From Asaia bogorensis (lineage in GTDB: Bacteria > Pseudomonadota > Alphaproteobacteria > Reyranellales > Reyranellaceae), in assembly GCA_945905835.1 (NCBI GenBank), contig CAMDQJ010000001.1:62001-126000 (forward strand): a stretch of DNA of 64,000 bases, given 5' to 3'. The position numbers were made by a program, and so were the translations under genes. The notes under the pieces were generated by a model. That model was given only the letters and a program-made list of their open reading frames with translations, did not search any database and was not told where the DNA came from. Below, piece by piece: positions 38,460 through 47,315 of the stretch; within the stretch, counting starts at the first letter, position 1, and each line of letters starts with the position of its first letter.

Positions 38460-39427
38460 GCCGGCTTCTTCGCCATGCCGGTTTCCTTCAGGATCGGCAC
38501 CAGCTCCGTCTCGATCGACTTCAGCAGGGCTCCATAGTCCTTGCCGTTTCGATAGACCGCCTCGATCCCTAGGTTGGTGATCTGCTTGGTCACGGTCTCG
38601 TCCTTCATGACGTCGGCCAGCGCCTTGTCCATGCGCTCCTTGATCGCCGGATCGACGCCGGTCGGGAAGGCGTAGCCGAACGGGCCGATGCTGCCGGCAT
38701 TGAAGCCGAGTTCACGCAGCGTCTTCACCTCGGGATAGTCAGGCCAGCGCGCCTCGGCCGCCGAGGCCAGGAAGCGCAGCTTGCCCGCCTCGATCTGCGG
38801 CCGCATCTCGGTGACGGTCTGGATGACCGCATCGACATGACCGCCGATCGCCGCCGTCACCGACTCGACGCCGCCCGGGAAGACGACCCACCGGAACTTG
38901 GCGCCGGTCAACTTGGCGAGCTGGAACATCGCCACCACGTTGGTGACGTTGTTGGAGCTGTAGGTGAGCTGCTTCTGCTTGCCTGCCGCGATCATTTCCT
39001 CAAGCAACTTGATCGGGCCGTCGGCGCGGGCGCCGATGCCGTAACGAAGGGCTGCGACCTGGCCGATGATGTCGAACGCCTTCCAGGGCTCGTAGGTGAC
39101 ATTCATCATGTTGGGAACGGTGATGTGGCTCGAAATAGCCACTAGGCCGAACGTGTGGCCGTCGGGCGCCGCCTGCGCCAGTGTCGTGGGCCCAAGCGCG
39201 CCGGCGCCGCCGACCACGTTCTTCACGATCACGGTGGCGTTCAGCCGCTTCTCGAGTGCCGACGCGATGATGCGCGCGGTGAGATCCGTGGAGGCGCCCG
39301 GCGCATTGGGATTGATCAACGAGATCTCTCGGCTCGGCCACTTGCTCGACTGCGCGAGAGCGGGCGCCGCTCCGATCGCAGCGGCCAAGGCAGTGCTGCC
39401 ACGCAGCACGGTTCTACGACGCATCAT
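38456..39427 (-). CDS. tctC: Tripartite tricarboxylate transporter substrate-binding protein (TctC/Bug)
   Basis: KWPSREISLINPNAPGASTDLTARIIASALEKRLNATVIVKNVVGGAGALG. Confidence 0.92.
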   Translation of the reverse strand: MMRRRTVLRGSTALAAAIGAAPALAQSSKWPSREISLINPNAPGASTDLTARIIASALEKRLNATVIVKNVVGGAGALGPTTLAQAAPDGHTFGLVAISSHITVPNMMNVTYEPWKAFDIIGQVAALRYGIGARADGPIKLLEEMIAAGKQKQLTYSSNNVTNVVAMFQLAKLTGAKFRWVVFPGGVESVTAAIGGHVDAVIQTVTEMRPQIEAGKLRFLASAAEARWPDYPEVKTLRELGFNAGSIGPFGYAFPTGVDPAIKERMDKALADVMKDETVTKQITNLGIEAVYRNGKDYGALLKSIETELVPILKETGMAKKPA

Positions 39428-39509
39428 GCCGAACCTCCTGTTATTTGTCGGTGACAGTGCGTGGCAGAGCCGGATCGGGTCAAGGGAGCAGTGCCGGCCA
39501 GCGAACGTA

Positions 39510-40661
39510 CTAGTGTTTACCGTCTAACATTTGAGTCCCGCTGAGGATTCCCCAGGCGGGGTGGGCATGCGAGTCTGTCGCATGCGACCAGGAATATCCA
39601 TTACACTTAAGCCGGCCATCCGGCGCCGCCTCGCGGCGCTGGCGAAGGACCGCAACGCCGCCCACAAGCAAGTGTGGCAGGCCGAGATCGTGCTGCTGAG
39701 CGCGGCCGGGGTCGGCACCAACGAGATCATGCGCCGGATAGGCAAGTCCAAGACCTGCGTCTGGCGCTGGCAGGAACGCTTCATGCAGGAAGGCTATGAG
39801 GGTCTGCTGCACGGCAAGACGCGGCCGTCGCGCATCCCTGCCCTGGGGTCCAGCGTCGCCGAGCGCGTCATCGCGCTCAGCCAGACCGAGCCTCCTGCCG
39901 AGGCAACTCAATGGACTGCGGCCATGATGGCGAAGGCCGTCGATATCAGCGCCAGTTCCGTTCATCGTATCTGGCGCGAGCACGGCCTTCAGCCGCACCG
40001 GGTCAAGCAGTTCAAGCTTCCCACCGACCCGCGGTTCGTCGCCAAACTGCGTGATATCGTCGGCCTCTATGTCGATCCACCCGCCCACGCCGCCGTCCTC
40101 TCGGTCGACGAGAAGAGTCAGATCCAGGCGCTCGACCGTACCCAGCCGGGCCTGCCCATGAAGCCGGGACGCGCCGGAACAATGACCCACGACTACAAGC
40201 GCCACGGCACGACGACACTGTTCGCCGCCCTCAATGTCCTCGACGGCACCGTCATCGGTCGCAACATGCGACGTCATCGCCACCAGGAGTTCATTCGCTT
40301 CCTCAATACCGTCGAGGCGCAGGTGCCGAGGCGAAAGGCGATCCATGCCATCGTCGACAACTATGCCACCCACAAGCATCCGAAAGTGCGTCAATGGCTT
40401 GCCCGCCATGCGCGGTGGACCTTCCACTTCACGCCAACATCGGCGTCCTGACTCAATGCCGTCGAAGGCTTCTTCGCAAAGCTCTCACGACGTCGGCTCA
40501 AACGCGGTGTCTTCCGATCCCTCACCGACCTTCAGGCCGCCAGCAATCGCTTCGTCGCCGAAACTAACAATGATCCCAAGCCATTCGTATGGACCGCTGA
40601 TCCCAAAAAGATCATCGCCGCTGTCAGAAGAGGGTACCAAGTGTTAGATTCAATCCACTAG
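39510..40661 (+). mobile_element. IS630-family insertion sequence, CTAG-flanked, with imperfect ~25-bp terminal inverted repeats
   Basis: Ends CTAGTGTTTACCGTCTAACATTTG and (reverse complement of right end) CTAGTGGATTGAATCTAACACTTG; encodes an IS630-type transposase. Confidence 0.92.
39531..40645 (+). pseudogene. IS630-family transposase interrupted by an in-frame TGA at 40449-40451
   Basis: HTH plus DDE: LSVDEKSQIQALDRTQPG, IHAIVDNYATHKHPKV, FHFTPTSAS*LNAVEGFFAKLSRRRLKRGVFRSLTDLQAASNRFVAETNNDPKPFVWTADPKKI. Confidence 0.92.
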
Positions 40662-40673
40662 GGAGAACAAGAA

Positions 40674-41060
40674 ATGTTCAGCCACGTCACCGTCGGCACC
40701 AACGATATCGCCCGCGCCCGGCGTTTCTACGACGCCATCGCCAAGCCGCTCGGATTCGTGCGGCACGCCGACTTTCCCGAAGCGTCAGGCTATGGCCTCA
40801 AGGACAGCCGGCCGCAGCTCTGGGTGGTGCGGCCGCTCGACAAAAAGGCGGCGTCCGTCGGCAACGGCATCACCATCGGCCTCGAGGCACAGGACCGCCC
40901 GACGGTCGATGCCTTCTATGCCGCCGCCATCAAGGAAGGCGGCAAGGACGAAGGCCCGCCGGGCCTGCGCCTGCACTATCACCCCAACTACTACGCCGCC
41001 TACGTCCGCGACCTCGACGGCAACAAGGTTTGCGTGGTCTGTTACAAGCCTCAATCATAG
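40674..41060 (+). CDS. VOC/glyoxalase family protein
   Basis: FSHVTVGTNDIARARRFYDAIAKPLGF; LHYHPNYYAAYVRDLDGNKVCVVCY. Confidence 0.88.
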   Translation: MFSHVTVGTNDIARARRFYDAIAKPLGFVRHADFPEASGYGLKDSRPQLWVVRPLDKKAASVGNGITIGLEAQDRPTVDAFYAAAIKEGGKDEGPPGLRLHYHPNYYAAYVRDLDGNKVCVVCYKPQS

Positions 41061-41857
41061 AACTGCGGCGAGCGCTTCTGGCTGGTGCTCTGCGGCTTGC
41101 CATGATTGATCCAGAGTTGCGCCTTCTTCTCGACCATCAGCCCCTCGATGCGCGTGAATGATGCTTGGGTCTGATCAGCGCTGGTGTTCATCGACGACAC
41201 GCGCTTGTTGTCCCAGTTGTCCTTGAAGTGCGCAGAGTCGTCGCTCAGGATCACAAAGCCGGTCTTGGGCAGCCGCGCCAGCAACACCTGGTGACCCGGC
41301 GTATGGCCGGGCGCCGAGATGACGGTGACGCTGCCGTCGCCAAAGACATCGAGATCGCCCTCGAGGTGGCGCACCGGCCGGTCGGCCTTGAACGGCGTGT
41401 TCTTGCCGGCGGCGAAGACAAAATCCCACTCCGCCTTCTGGATCAGCAGCGTCGAGGCCAGGAACATATCGACATTGCCGACATGGTCGCCGTGCGAATG
41501 CGAGACCGCGACATAGCGGATGTCGGCCGGCTTCACGCCGACCTCGCCCAGTTGATCCGCTAGTTTCTTGGGCCGCGTTGCCGTACCCATCGGCGAGACC
41601 AGCGGCTTGTCGGCAATGGCGTCGGGATAGCCGGTGTCCCAGATCATCCATTCCGAGCCGTGACGGATGAGGTAGCAATTGTCTGAGAGGTCGAGCGGCT
41701 TGCCGACATTGACGCCCAGCGACCAGCGCGACTGGTCGAGCGCGGCATTGTGGCCGCAGTCCATGATGTAGAGACGGTCGACGGTCTGAGCTGAGGCGGC
41801 AGAGGCGAGAAGCCCGAAAACCAATGCCAGACTAGGAAGCGATCGACCGATACGCAT
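41051..41857 (-). CDS. MBL-fold metallohydrolase (AHL-lactonase-like), exported
   Basis: Signal peptide, HSHGDHVGN metal-binding motif, SAPGHTPGHQVLL. Confidence 0.88.
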   Translation of the reverse strand: MRIGRSLPSLALVFGLLASAASAQTVDRLYIMDCGHNAALDQSRWSLGVNVGKPLDLSDNCYLIRHGSEWMIWDTGYPDAIADKPLVSPMGTATRPKKLADQLGEVGVKPADIRYVAVSHSHGDHVGNVDMFLASTLLIQKAEWDFVFAAGKNTPFKADRPVRHLEGDLDVFGDGSVTVISAPGHTPGHQVLLARLPKTGFVILSDDSAHFKDNWDNKRVSSMNTSADQTQASFTRIEGLMVEKKAQLWINHGKPQSTSQKRSPQFYD

Positions 41858-41877
41858 GAAATCCTTCGCTCTTTTCT

Positions 41878-43014
41878 TCAGCAGACATTGTAACGCGCCA
41901 CCGCCGCAGGATCGAGTTCGATACCCAATCCCGGCCCCTCGGGCAGGATCACATGCCCGTCATCGAGCCGAAGCGGCGTCTTCAGCAGCTCCGTGCGCAA
42001 CCGGTTGTCGCTCATGTCGTATTCCAGCATCAGCGGATGCGGCGGATGGTCGGTGTGTGGCGTGGCTGGAAGCGCTGCGATGAAATGGCAGGCCGCGGCG
42101 AGTCCGACCGCGCCACCCCAGACATGCGGCGCCACGCGCAGGTTGGCGGCCTGGGCGAGCGTGGCAATGCGCTTGGCCTCGGTAAAGCCGCCGGTGGCCG
42201 GGATCGACGGCTGCACGATATCGATGCAACGGCCGTCGATCAGCGCCTTGAAGTCGCGCACGGTGTGGTGCGCCTCGCCAGCCGCGATCGGGATCGGCGA
42301 GCGGGCGCGTAGTTCGGCGTAGCCCAAGAGATCGCCCGGCGGCAGCGGCTCCTCGATCCAGTGGATGGAGAACGGTTCTATCGCCCGCGCGCATTCCAGC
42401 GCCACGTCGGGGGTGTAGGCGCCGTTGATGTCGACGATCAGGAGCTTGTCCGGCCCCAGTGCCTCGCGCGACTGGCGCACGCGCTCGACGTCGCTTTTGA
42501 TGCCGCGACCGATCTTGATTTTGGCCCCGGCATAGGGATGGCCCGCCGCTTCCGCCAGCATGTGCGAGAGCTGGCGAGCGGGATCGTCGGAGAAGAAGCC
42601 GGTCGAGGCATAGGCCGGGATGCGCGTGGTGCGGCAACCGCCCAGAAGATCACAAACGCGCACGCCAAAACCGCGGGCGATGGCGTCCCACAGCGCCACG
42701 TTGATGCCGCCCAGTACCGCCGTGATCTGGTTGCCGACGCCCAGGTGATACATCGCGTTCCGCACGCGCGCCTCGACATGGTCGAAGTCGAAGATGCTGC
42801 GGCCTTCGAACATCGGCTCGACCATCCTGAAATATTCGCGGCTGACGAAGGGATTGCCGAAGACCTCGCCAATGCCGATGACACCCTGGTCGGTCTCGAC
42901 CTCGATCAATCCGTTCTGCCGGCGAAAGCCACCGCCGCGCGACATGCCGTAGGCCTTCTGCGGTGCGAACGCATATTCCAGCCCGGTAAAGGAAAGTCGC
43001 TTAATCGTAGGCAT
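41878..43014 (-). CDS. Mandelate racemase/muconate lactonizing enzyme family (enolase superfamily)
   Basis: GAKIKIGRGIKSDVERV, LLIVDINGAYTPDVAL, IEEPLPPGDLLGYAELR. Confidence 0.9.
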   Translation of the reverse strand: MPTIKRLSFTGLEYAFAPQKAYGMSRGGGFRRQNGLIEVETDQGVIGIGEVFGNPFVSREYFRMVEPMFEGRSIFDFDHVEARVRNAMYHLGVGNQITAVLGGINVALWDAIARGFGVRVCDLLGGCRTTRIPAYASTGFFSDDPARQLSHMLAEAAGHPYAGAKIKIGRGIKSDVERVRQSREALGPDKLLIVDINGAYTPDVALECARAIEPFSIHWIEEPLPPGDLLGYAELRARSPIPIAAGEAHHTVRDFKALIDGRCIDIVQPSIPATGGFTEAKRIATLAQAANLRVAPHVWGGAVGLAAACHFIAALPATPHTDHPPHPLMLEYDMSDNRLRTELLKTPLRLDDGHVILPEGPGLGIELDPAAVARYNVC

Positions 43015-43048
43015 GCGCGCCTAGTATAGCACCAAACAGGAGGCTTCC

Positions 43049-44068
43049 ATGAGCATTCCCAAGACCCATCGCCGCGTCGTCCTGGTGCGCCGTCCGCCGG
43101 GCGAGCCGGCCGAATCGGACTTCCGCGTCGAGGAGGCGCCGGTGCCCGAGGCGAAGCATGGCGAAGTGCTGGTGCGCACGATCTACCTCTCGCTCGATCC
43201 CTACCAGCGCGGCCGCATGCGCGAAGCCGCGTCCTATGCTGCCGCGGTCGGCCTAGGCGAAGTGATGACCGGCGGCATCGTCGGCGAGGTCGTGCAGTCC
43301 AACAATCCGGGCTTCAAGGTGGGCGACATCGTCGAGGACCGGTTGGGCTGGCAGGAGTACGCCATCGGCACCAGCCCCTCGCTGCGCAAGGTCGACCGCT
43401 CGATCGCACCGATTTCGACGGCCAACGGCGTACTCGGCATGCCGGGCATGACCGCCTATTTCGGCCTGCTCGAGGTCGGCCAGCCCACGCCGGGCGAAAC
43501 CATCGTCGTGTCGGCCGCCTCTGGCGCCGTCGGCCAAGTCGTGGGCCAGATCGGCAAGCTGATGGGCTGCCGGGTCGTCGGCATCGCCGGCGGCTCAAAG
43601 AAATGCGCTTTCGTGAAGGACGAGCTCGGTTTCGACGCTTGCATCGACTACAAAGCCGAGAAGGACCTCGATGCCGCCCTGCGCGCCGCCTGCCCCAACG
43701 GTCCGGACGTCTATTTCGACAATGTCGGCGGCGATATCACCGACGCGGTGCTGCGCAACATCAACACTTTCGGCCGAGTGGCGCTCTGCGGCTCGATCTC
43801 GCAATACAACGCCACCTCGCCACCGATGGGACAGCGCCTGCTCGGCACCTTTGTCGGCAAGCGCGTGACGACACGCGGCTTCATCGTCACCGACTTCGCC
43901 AACCGCTACGATCCGGCGCGGCGCCAGATGAGCGAATGGGTGAAGAGCGGCAAGATCAAGTACCGCGAGGACATCGTCGACGGCATCGACAAGGCGCCGC
44001 GCGCCTTCATCGGCATGCTGCGCGGCGAGAATTTCGGCAAGATGCTGGTGCGGGTCGGCAAGGAGTGA
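43049..44068 (+). CDS. NADP-dependent medium-chain oxidoreductase (curcumin reductase/LTB4 12-dehydrogenase-like)
   Basis: LSLDPYQRGRMREAASYAAAVGLGEVMTGGIVGEV; VVSAASGAVGQVVGQIGKLMGCRVVGIAGG. Confidence 0.92.
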   Translation: MSIPKTHRRVVLVRRPPGEPAESDFRVEEAPVPEAKHGEVLVRTIYLSLDPYQRGRMREAASYAAAVGLGEVMTGGIVGEVVQSNNPGFKVGDIVEDRLGWQEYAIGTSPSLRKVDRSIAPISTANGVLGMPGMTAYFGLLEVGQPTPGETIVVSAASGAVGQVVGQIGKLMGCRVVGIAGGSKKCAFVKDELGFDACIDYKAEKDLDAALRAACPNGPDVYFDNVGGDITDAVLRNINTFGRVALCGSISQYNATSPPMGQRLLGTFVGKRVTTRGFIVTDFANRYDPARRQMSEWVKSGKIKYREDIVDGIDKAPRAFIGMLRGENFGKMLVRVGKE

Positions 44069-44613
44069 AGATCACCCTCCTCACGCCCGCCGATTATCGC
44101 CGCACGCCTTGGAAGAACGGCGGCGGCGTCTCGATCGACATCGCCGACTCGGGCGAAGTCTGGCGCTTCGGCCGCACGCCGATCGTCGCAGCGGGGCCGT
44201 TCTCGGACTACGCCGGCTTCGACCGCGTACAGGTGCTGGTCGCGGGCTGCGGCCTAGTGCTCGACGCGCCCGGCGGCGAGATTGACGTGCGCACACCGTT
44301 CGTCCCCGCGCGCTTTGCTGGCGAAACCCGGATTGTGAGCAGGCTCGAGGCGGGACCGGTCGAGGTGGTCAATCTGATCGGCGACCGCTCGACCGTGCGC
44401 ATCGACATGAAAGTACTCGAACCGGGCCAACAGGCCGGACTGTCCCCTGGCATTCACTTCGCTTATTGCCCCGACGGTGCGGCCAGTCTTGCCTGCGAGG
44501 GAAAAAATCGCGCGCTCGCCGCAGATCACAGCTTGCGAATCGAGCCCGCGGGTCGGACGATCCTGGTTTGCACCAGCGGGCGGGTTTTGGCCGCCAGCAT
44601 CACTCCGGTCTAG
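44065..44613 (+). CDS. HutD/Ves family protein (GTG start)
   Basis: VKITLLTPADYRRTPWKNGGGVSIDIA; GTGA overlap with the upstream gene. Confidence 0.82.
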   Translation: MKITLLTPADYRRTPWKNGGGVSIDIADSGEVWRFGRTPIVAAGPFSDYAGFDRVQVLVAGCGLVLDAPGGEIDVRTPFVPARFAGETRIVSRLEAGPVEVVNLIGDRSTVRIDMKVLEPGQQAGLSPGIHFAYCPDGAASLACEGKNRALAADHSLRIEPAGRTILVCTSGRVLAASITPV

Positions 44614-44625
44614 AGGACAAGTTTC

Positions 44626-45549
44626 ATGCGGATAGCAGTTGTCGGCGCCGGCGGCGTCGGAGGGGCGTTTGGCGCGGCGATGGCGAAAGCCGGCGCCGAT
44701 GTCACCTTTATCGCGCGCGGAGCGCATCTCGCAGCCATGAAGAGCAAGGGCCTGAAAATCCAGGGCGGCCGCGGCGAGACGCATCTCGTGCCGACACAGG
44801 CGACCGACGATCCCGCCTCAGTCGGCCCGGTCAATTTCGTGATGTTTTGCGTCAAGCTGTGGGACATCGAGAGCGCGGGCGCCCACATCAAACCGATGGT
44901 CGGCCCGAACACGGCGGTCATCCCGTTCCAGAACGGCATCGACGCCCCCGAGCGGTTGATTCCGATCCTCGGCAAGGGCGCTGTGATGGGCGGCGTGGCA
45001 CAGATCAGCGCCTCTATTATCGAGCCCGGCGTGGTCAACCAGGTCGGCACCTTCATGCGTCTGGTATTCGGCGAGTTCGATGACGCCCGTAGCAAGCGCG
45101 CTGAGGATTTCCTCGCGCTCTGCCAGAAAGCGGGCTTCGATGCGACGCTCAGCGACCAGATCCTGACCGAGCTCTGGATGAAGTTCATTCTGCTCGCCAC
45201 CAACGCCAGCGTCACGGCGCTTACCCGCCAGCCGATCGGCCGGCTGCGCGACGACCCCGACATACAGGCCCAGTTCGTCGCCGCTTACAACGAGGTGATC
45301 AGCGTCGGCCGGGCCAGGGGCGTGAAGCTGCCGGCCGATGCGCTCGACAAGATGCTGGCCTTCAACAAGAGCGCGCCGCCCACCATGAAGGCGTCAATGG
45401 CGCTCGACCTCGAGCGCGGCAACCGCATCGAGCTACCGTGGCTGGGCGGCAAGGTCGTCGAGCTCGGCCGCCAGATGGGCGTGCCGACGCCGACACACGC
45501 CACCATGTATGCGGCGCTCAAGCCCTATGTCATGGGCACGCCTGCCTGA
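44626..45549 (+). CDS. 2-dehydropantoate 2-reductase family (ApbA/PanE-like)
   Basis: MRIAVVGAGGVGGAFGAAMAKAGADVTFIARGAHLAAMKSKGLKI. Confidence 0.9.
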   Translation: MRIAVVGAGGVGGAFGAAMAKAGADVTFIARGAHLAAMKSKGLKIQGGRGETHLVPTQATDDPASVGPVNFVMFCVKLWDIESAGAHIKPMVGPNTAVIPFQNGIDAPERLIPILGKGAVMGGVAQISASIIEPGVVNQVGTFMRLVFGEFDDARSKRAEDFLALCQKAGFDATLSDQILTELWMKFILLATNASVTALTRQPIGRLRDDPDIQAQFVAAYNEVISVGRARGVKLPADALDKMLAFNKSAPPTMKASMALDLERGNRIELPWLGGKVVELGRQMGVPTPTHATMYAALKPYVMGTPA

Positions 45550-45555
45550 GGCGTC

Positions 45556-46644
45556 ATGAGCGAGCCTGAAACTCGCAAGATCATCCATATCGACATGGAC
45601 GCATTCTATGCGTCCGTCGAGCAGCGCGACAATCCGGAGCTGCGCGGCAAGCCGGTGGCGGTCGGCGGCTCGAAGATGCGCGGCGTCGTGGCGGCGGCGA
45701 GCTACGAGGCGCGCAAGTTCGGCGTGCGCTCGGCCATGCCCTCGCTCACCGCCAAGAACAAGTGCCCGGAGCTGATCTTCGTCAAGCCGCGCTTCGATAT
45801 TTACAAGTCGGTGTCGTGCCAGATCCGCGCCATCTTCGAGGAGTACACGACGCTGGTCGAGCCACTGTCGCTCGACGAGGCCTATCTCGACGTCACGCAC
45901 AATCTCAAGGGTATCGAATACGCCACACGCGTCGCCAAGGAAATCCGCGCCCGCATCAAGGATCAGACGGGACTCAACGCCTCAGCCGGCATTTCCTACA
46001 ACAAGTTCCTGGCCAAACTCGGCTCCGACCACAACAAGCCCAACGGTCAGTTCACGATCGTGCCCGGCGACGGCGAGGCCTTCGTTGCCACGCTTCCCGT
46101 GGCCCGCTTCCATGGCGTGGGACCCGTGACGGTGGCCAAGATGAACAAGCTCGGCCTCTTCACCGGCGCCGACCTGCATGCCCAGACCATGGAGTTCCTC
46201 AAAGAGAGTTTTGGCAAGTCGGGTCCCTACTACTACGCCATCGCGCGTGGCCAGGACGACCGCCGCGTCAATCCGGACCGAGAGCGCAAGTCCGTCGGTT
46301 CGGAAACGACCTTCTTCGAGGATCTGAGCGGCCTGACCGAGGTTCAGGACAAGGTAAAGGAACAGTTCGACGAGGTCTGGAGCTACTGTGCCAAGGCCGG
46401 CATGGCCGGCCGCACGGTGACGGTGAAGATCAAGTACGCTGACTTCCAGATCGTGACCCGCAGCAGGTCCGATTCCGTACCCTTCACCGACCGCGCCACG
46501 GTCGAGCGCTATTGCATCGAACTGGTGCGCAGCGTGTTTCCGCTGGAAAAGAGCATCAGGCTGCTAGGCGTCACGATCTCGAACTTCGGTGCGGCAGAGG
46601 CCGATGACTCGCCGCAACTGGCGTTCGAACTGCCCCACGACTGA
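45556..46644 (+). CDS. dinB: DNA polymerase IV
   Basis: KIIHIDMDAFYASVEQRDNPELRGKPVAVGG; LSLDEAYLDVT. Confidence 0.95.
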   Translation: MSEPETRKIIHIDMDAFYASVEQRDNPELRGKPVAVGGSKMRGVVAAASYEARKFGVRSAMPSLTAKNKCPELIFVKPRFDIYKSVSCQIRAIFEEYTTLVEPLSLDEAYLDVTHNLKGIEYATRVAKEIRARIKDQTGLNASAGISYNKFLAKLGSDHNKPNGQFTIVPGDGEAFVATLPVARFHGVGPVTVAKMNKLGLFTGADLHAQTMEFLKESFGKSGPYYYAIARGQDDRRVNPDRERKSVGSETTFFEDLSGLTEVQDKVKEQFDEVWSYCAKAGMAGRTVTVKIKYADFQIVTRSRSDSVPFTDRATVERYCIELVRSVFPLEKSIRLLGVTISNFGAAEADDSPQLAFELPHD

Positions 46645-46654
46645 CGTCACACCC

Positions 46655-47264
46655 CGTCCGCCAGGTGCTGGAGTACGGCAAGAGACTCGCCGCCTTCTGT
46701 CCCAAGGACGCACAGGCCTGGGACGACGCGTCGAACAACAAGTGGCTGATCTCCGGCACGGGTGCGCTGATCTTCAACCCACCGAGCGCCTGGGCCGTCG
46801 CCAAGCGCGATGCCCCAAGGTCGCGGAGAAGTGCTGGACGCACGGCTTCCCCAAGGGGCCGAAGGGCCGGTTCAATCCGATCCTGCCGCGTTTCTACGGT
46901 GTCTGGAAATTTGCGAAGAATAAGGCGGCGGCCAAGAGCCTGCTCGAGTTCCTCGCGATGCGTTCGAGCGCCGAGAAGCGGACCGCGGCGGGCCAAGGTT
47001 ACGACATCCCGCCCTACTCGAAGTTCAACGACTTCAAGACCTGGGAGGAAGAGGCGCCGCCCAAAGGCTCGCTCTCGCACGATCCGGTCAAGGTCGGCGG
47101 TCAGGTCGCAGGCGTTACCTGCTCACCGGCCCCGCCGCTCATCGCCGCCCAGATCTGGTCCCAGGCGATTCAGGCCCAGATGGTTTCGGTACTACAAGGG
47201 CGAGGCGATGGACAAGGTGCTCGATTGGGCTGCAAAGGAACTCAAAGGGTTCAAGCGGACCTGA
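46655..47264 (+). pseudogene. ABC transporter extracellular solute-binding protein remnant, 5' truncated, two frameshifts
   Basis: VLEYGKRLAAFCPKDAQAWDDASNNKWLISGTGALIFNPPSAWAVAKRDAP / KVAEKCWTHGFPKGPKGRFNPILPRFYGVWKFAKNKAAAKSLLEFLAMRSSAEKRTAAGQGYDIPPYSKF..QAQMVS / YYKGEAMDKVLDWAAKELKGFKRT*. Confidence 0.87.
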
Positions 47265-47315
47265 TCCTGTCCAAATCCGACTGCGCCCGGTCAGAGTGAC
47301 CGGGCGCAGGTCCGA

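Noticed and set aside
41051-41857. Quorum-quenching system based on the AHL-lactonase-like MBL protein
   Set aside because: The HxHxDH motif only supports the MBL fold; no luxI/luxR-type neighbours are present, and many exported MBL enzymes have other substrates.
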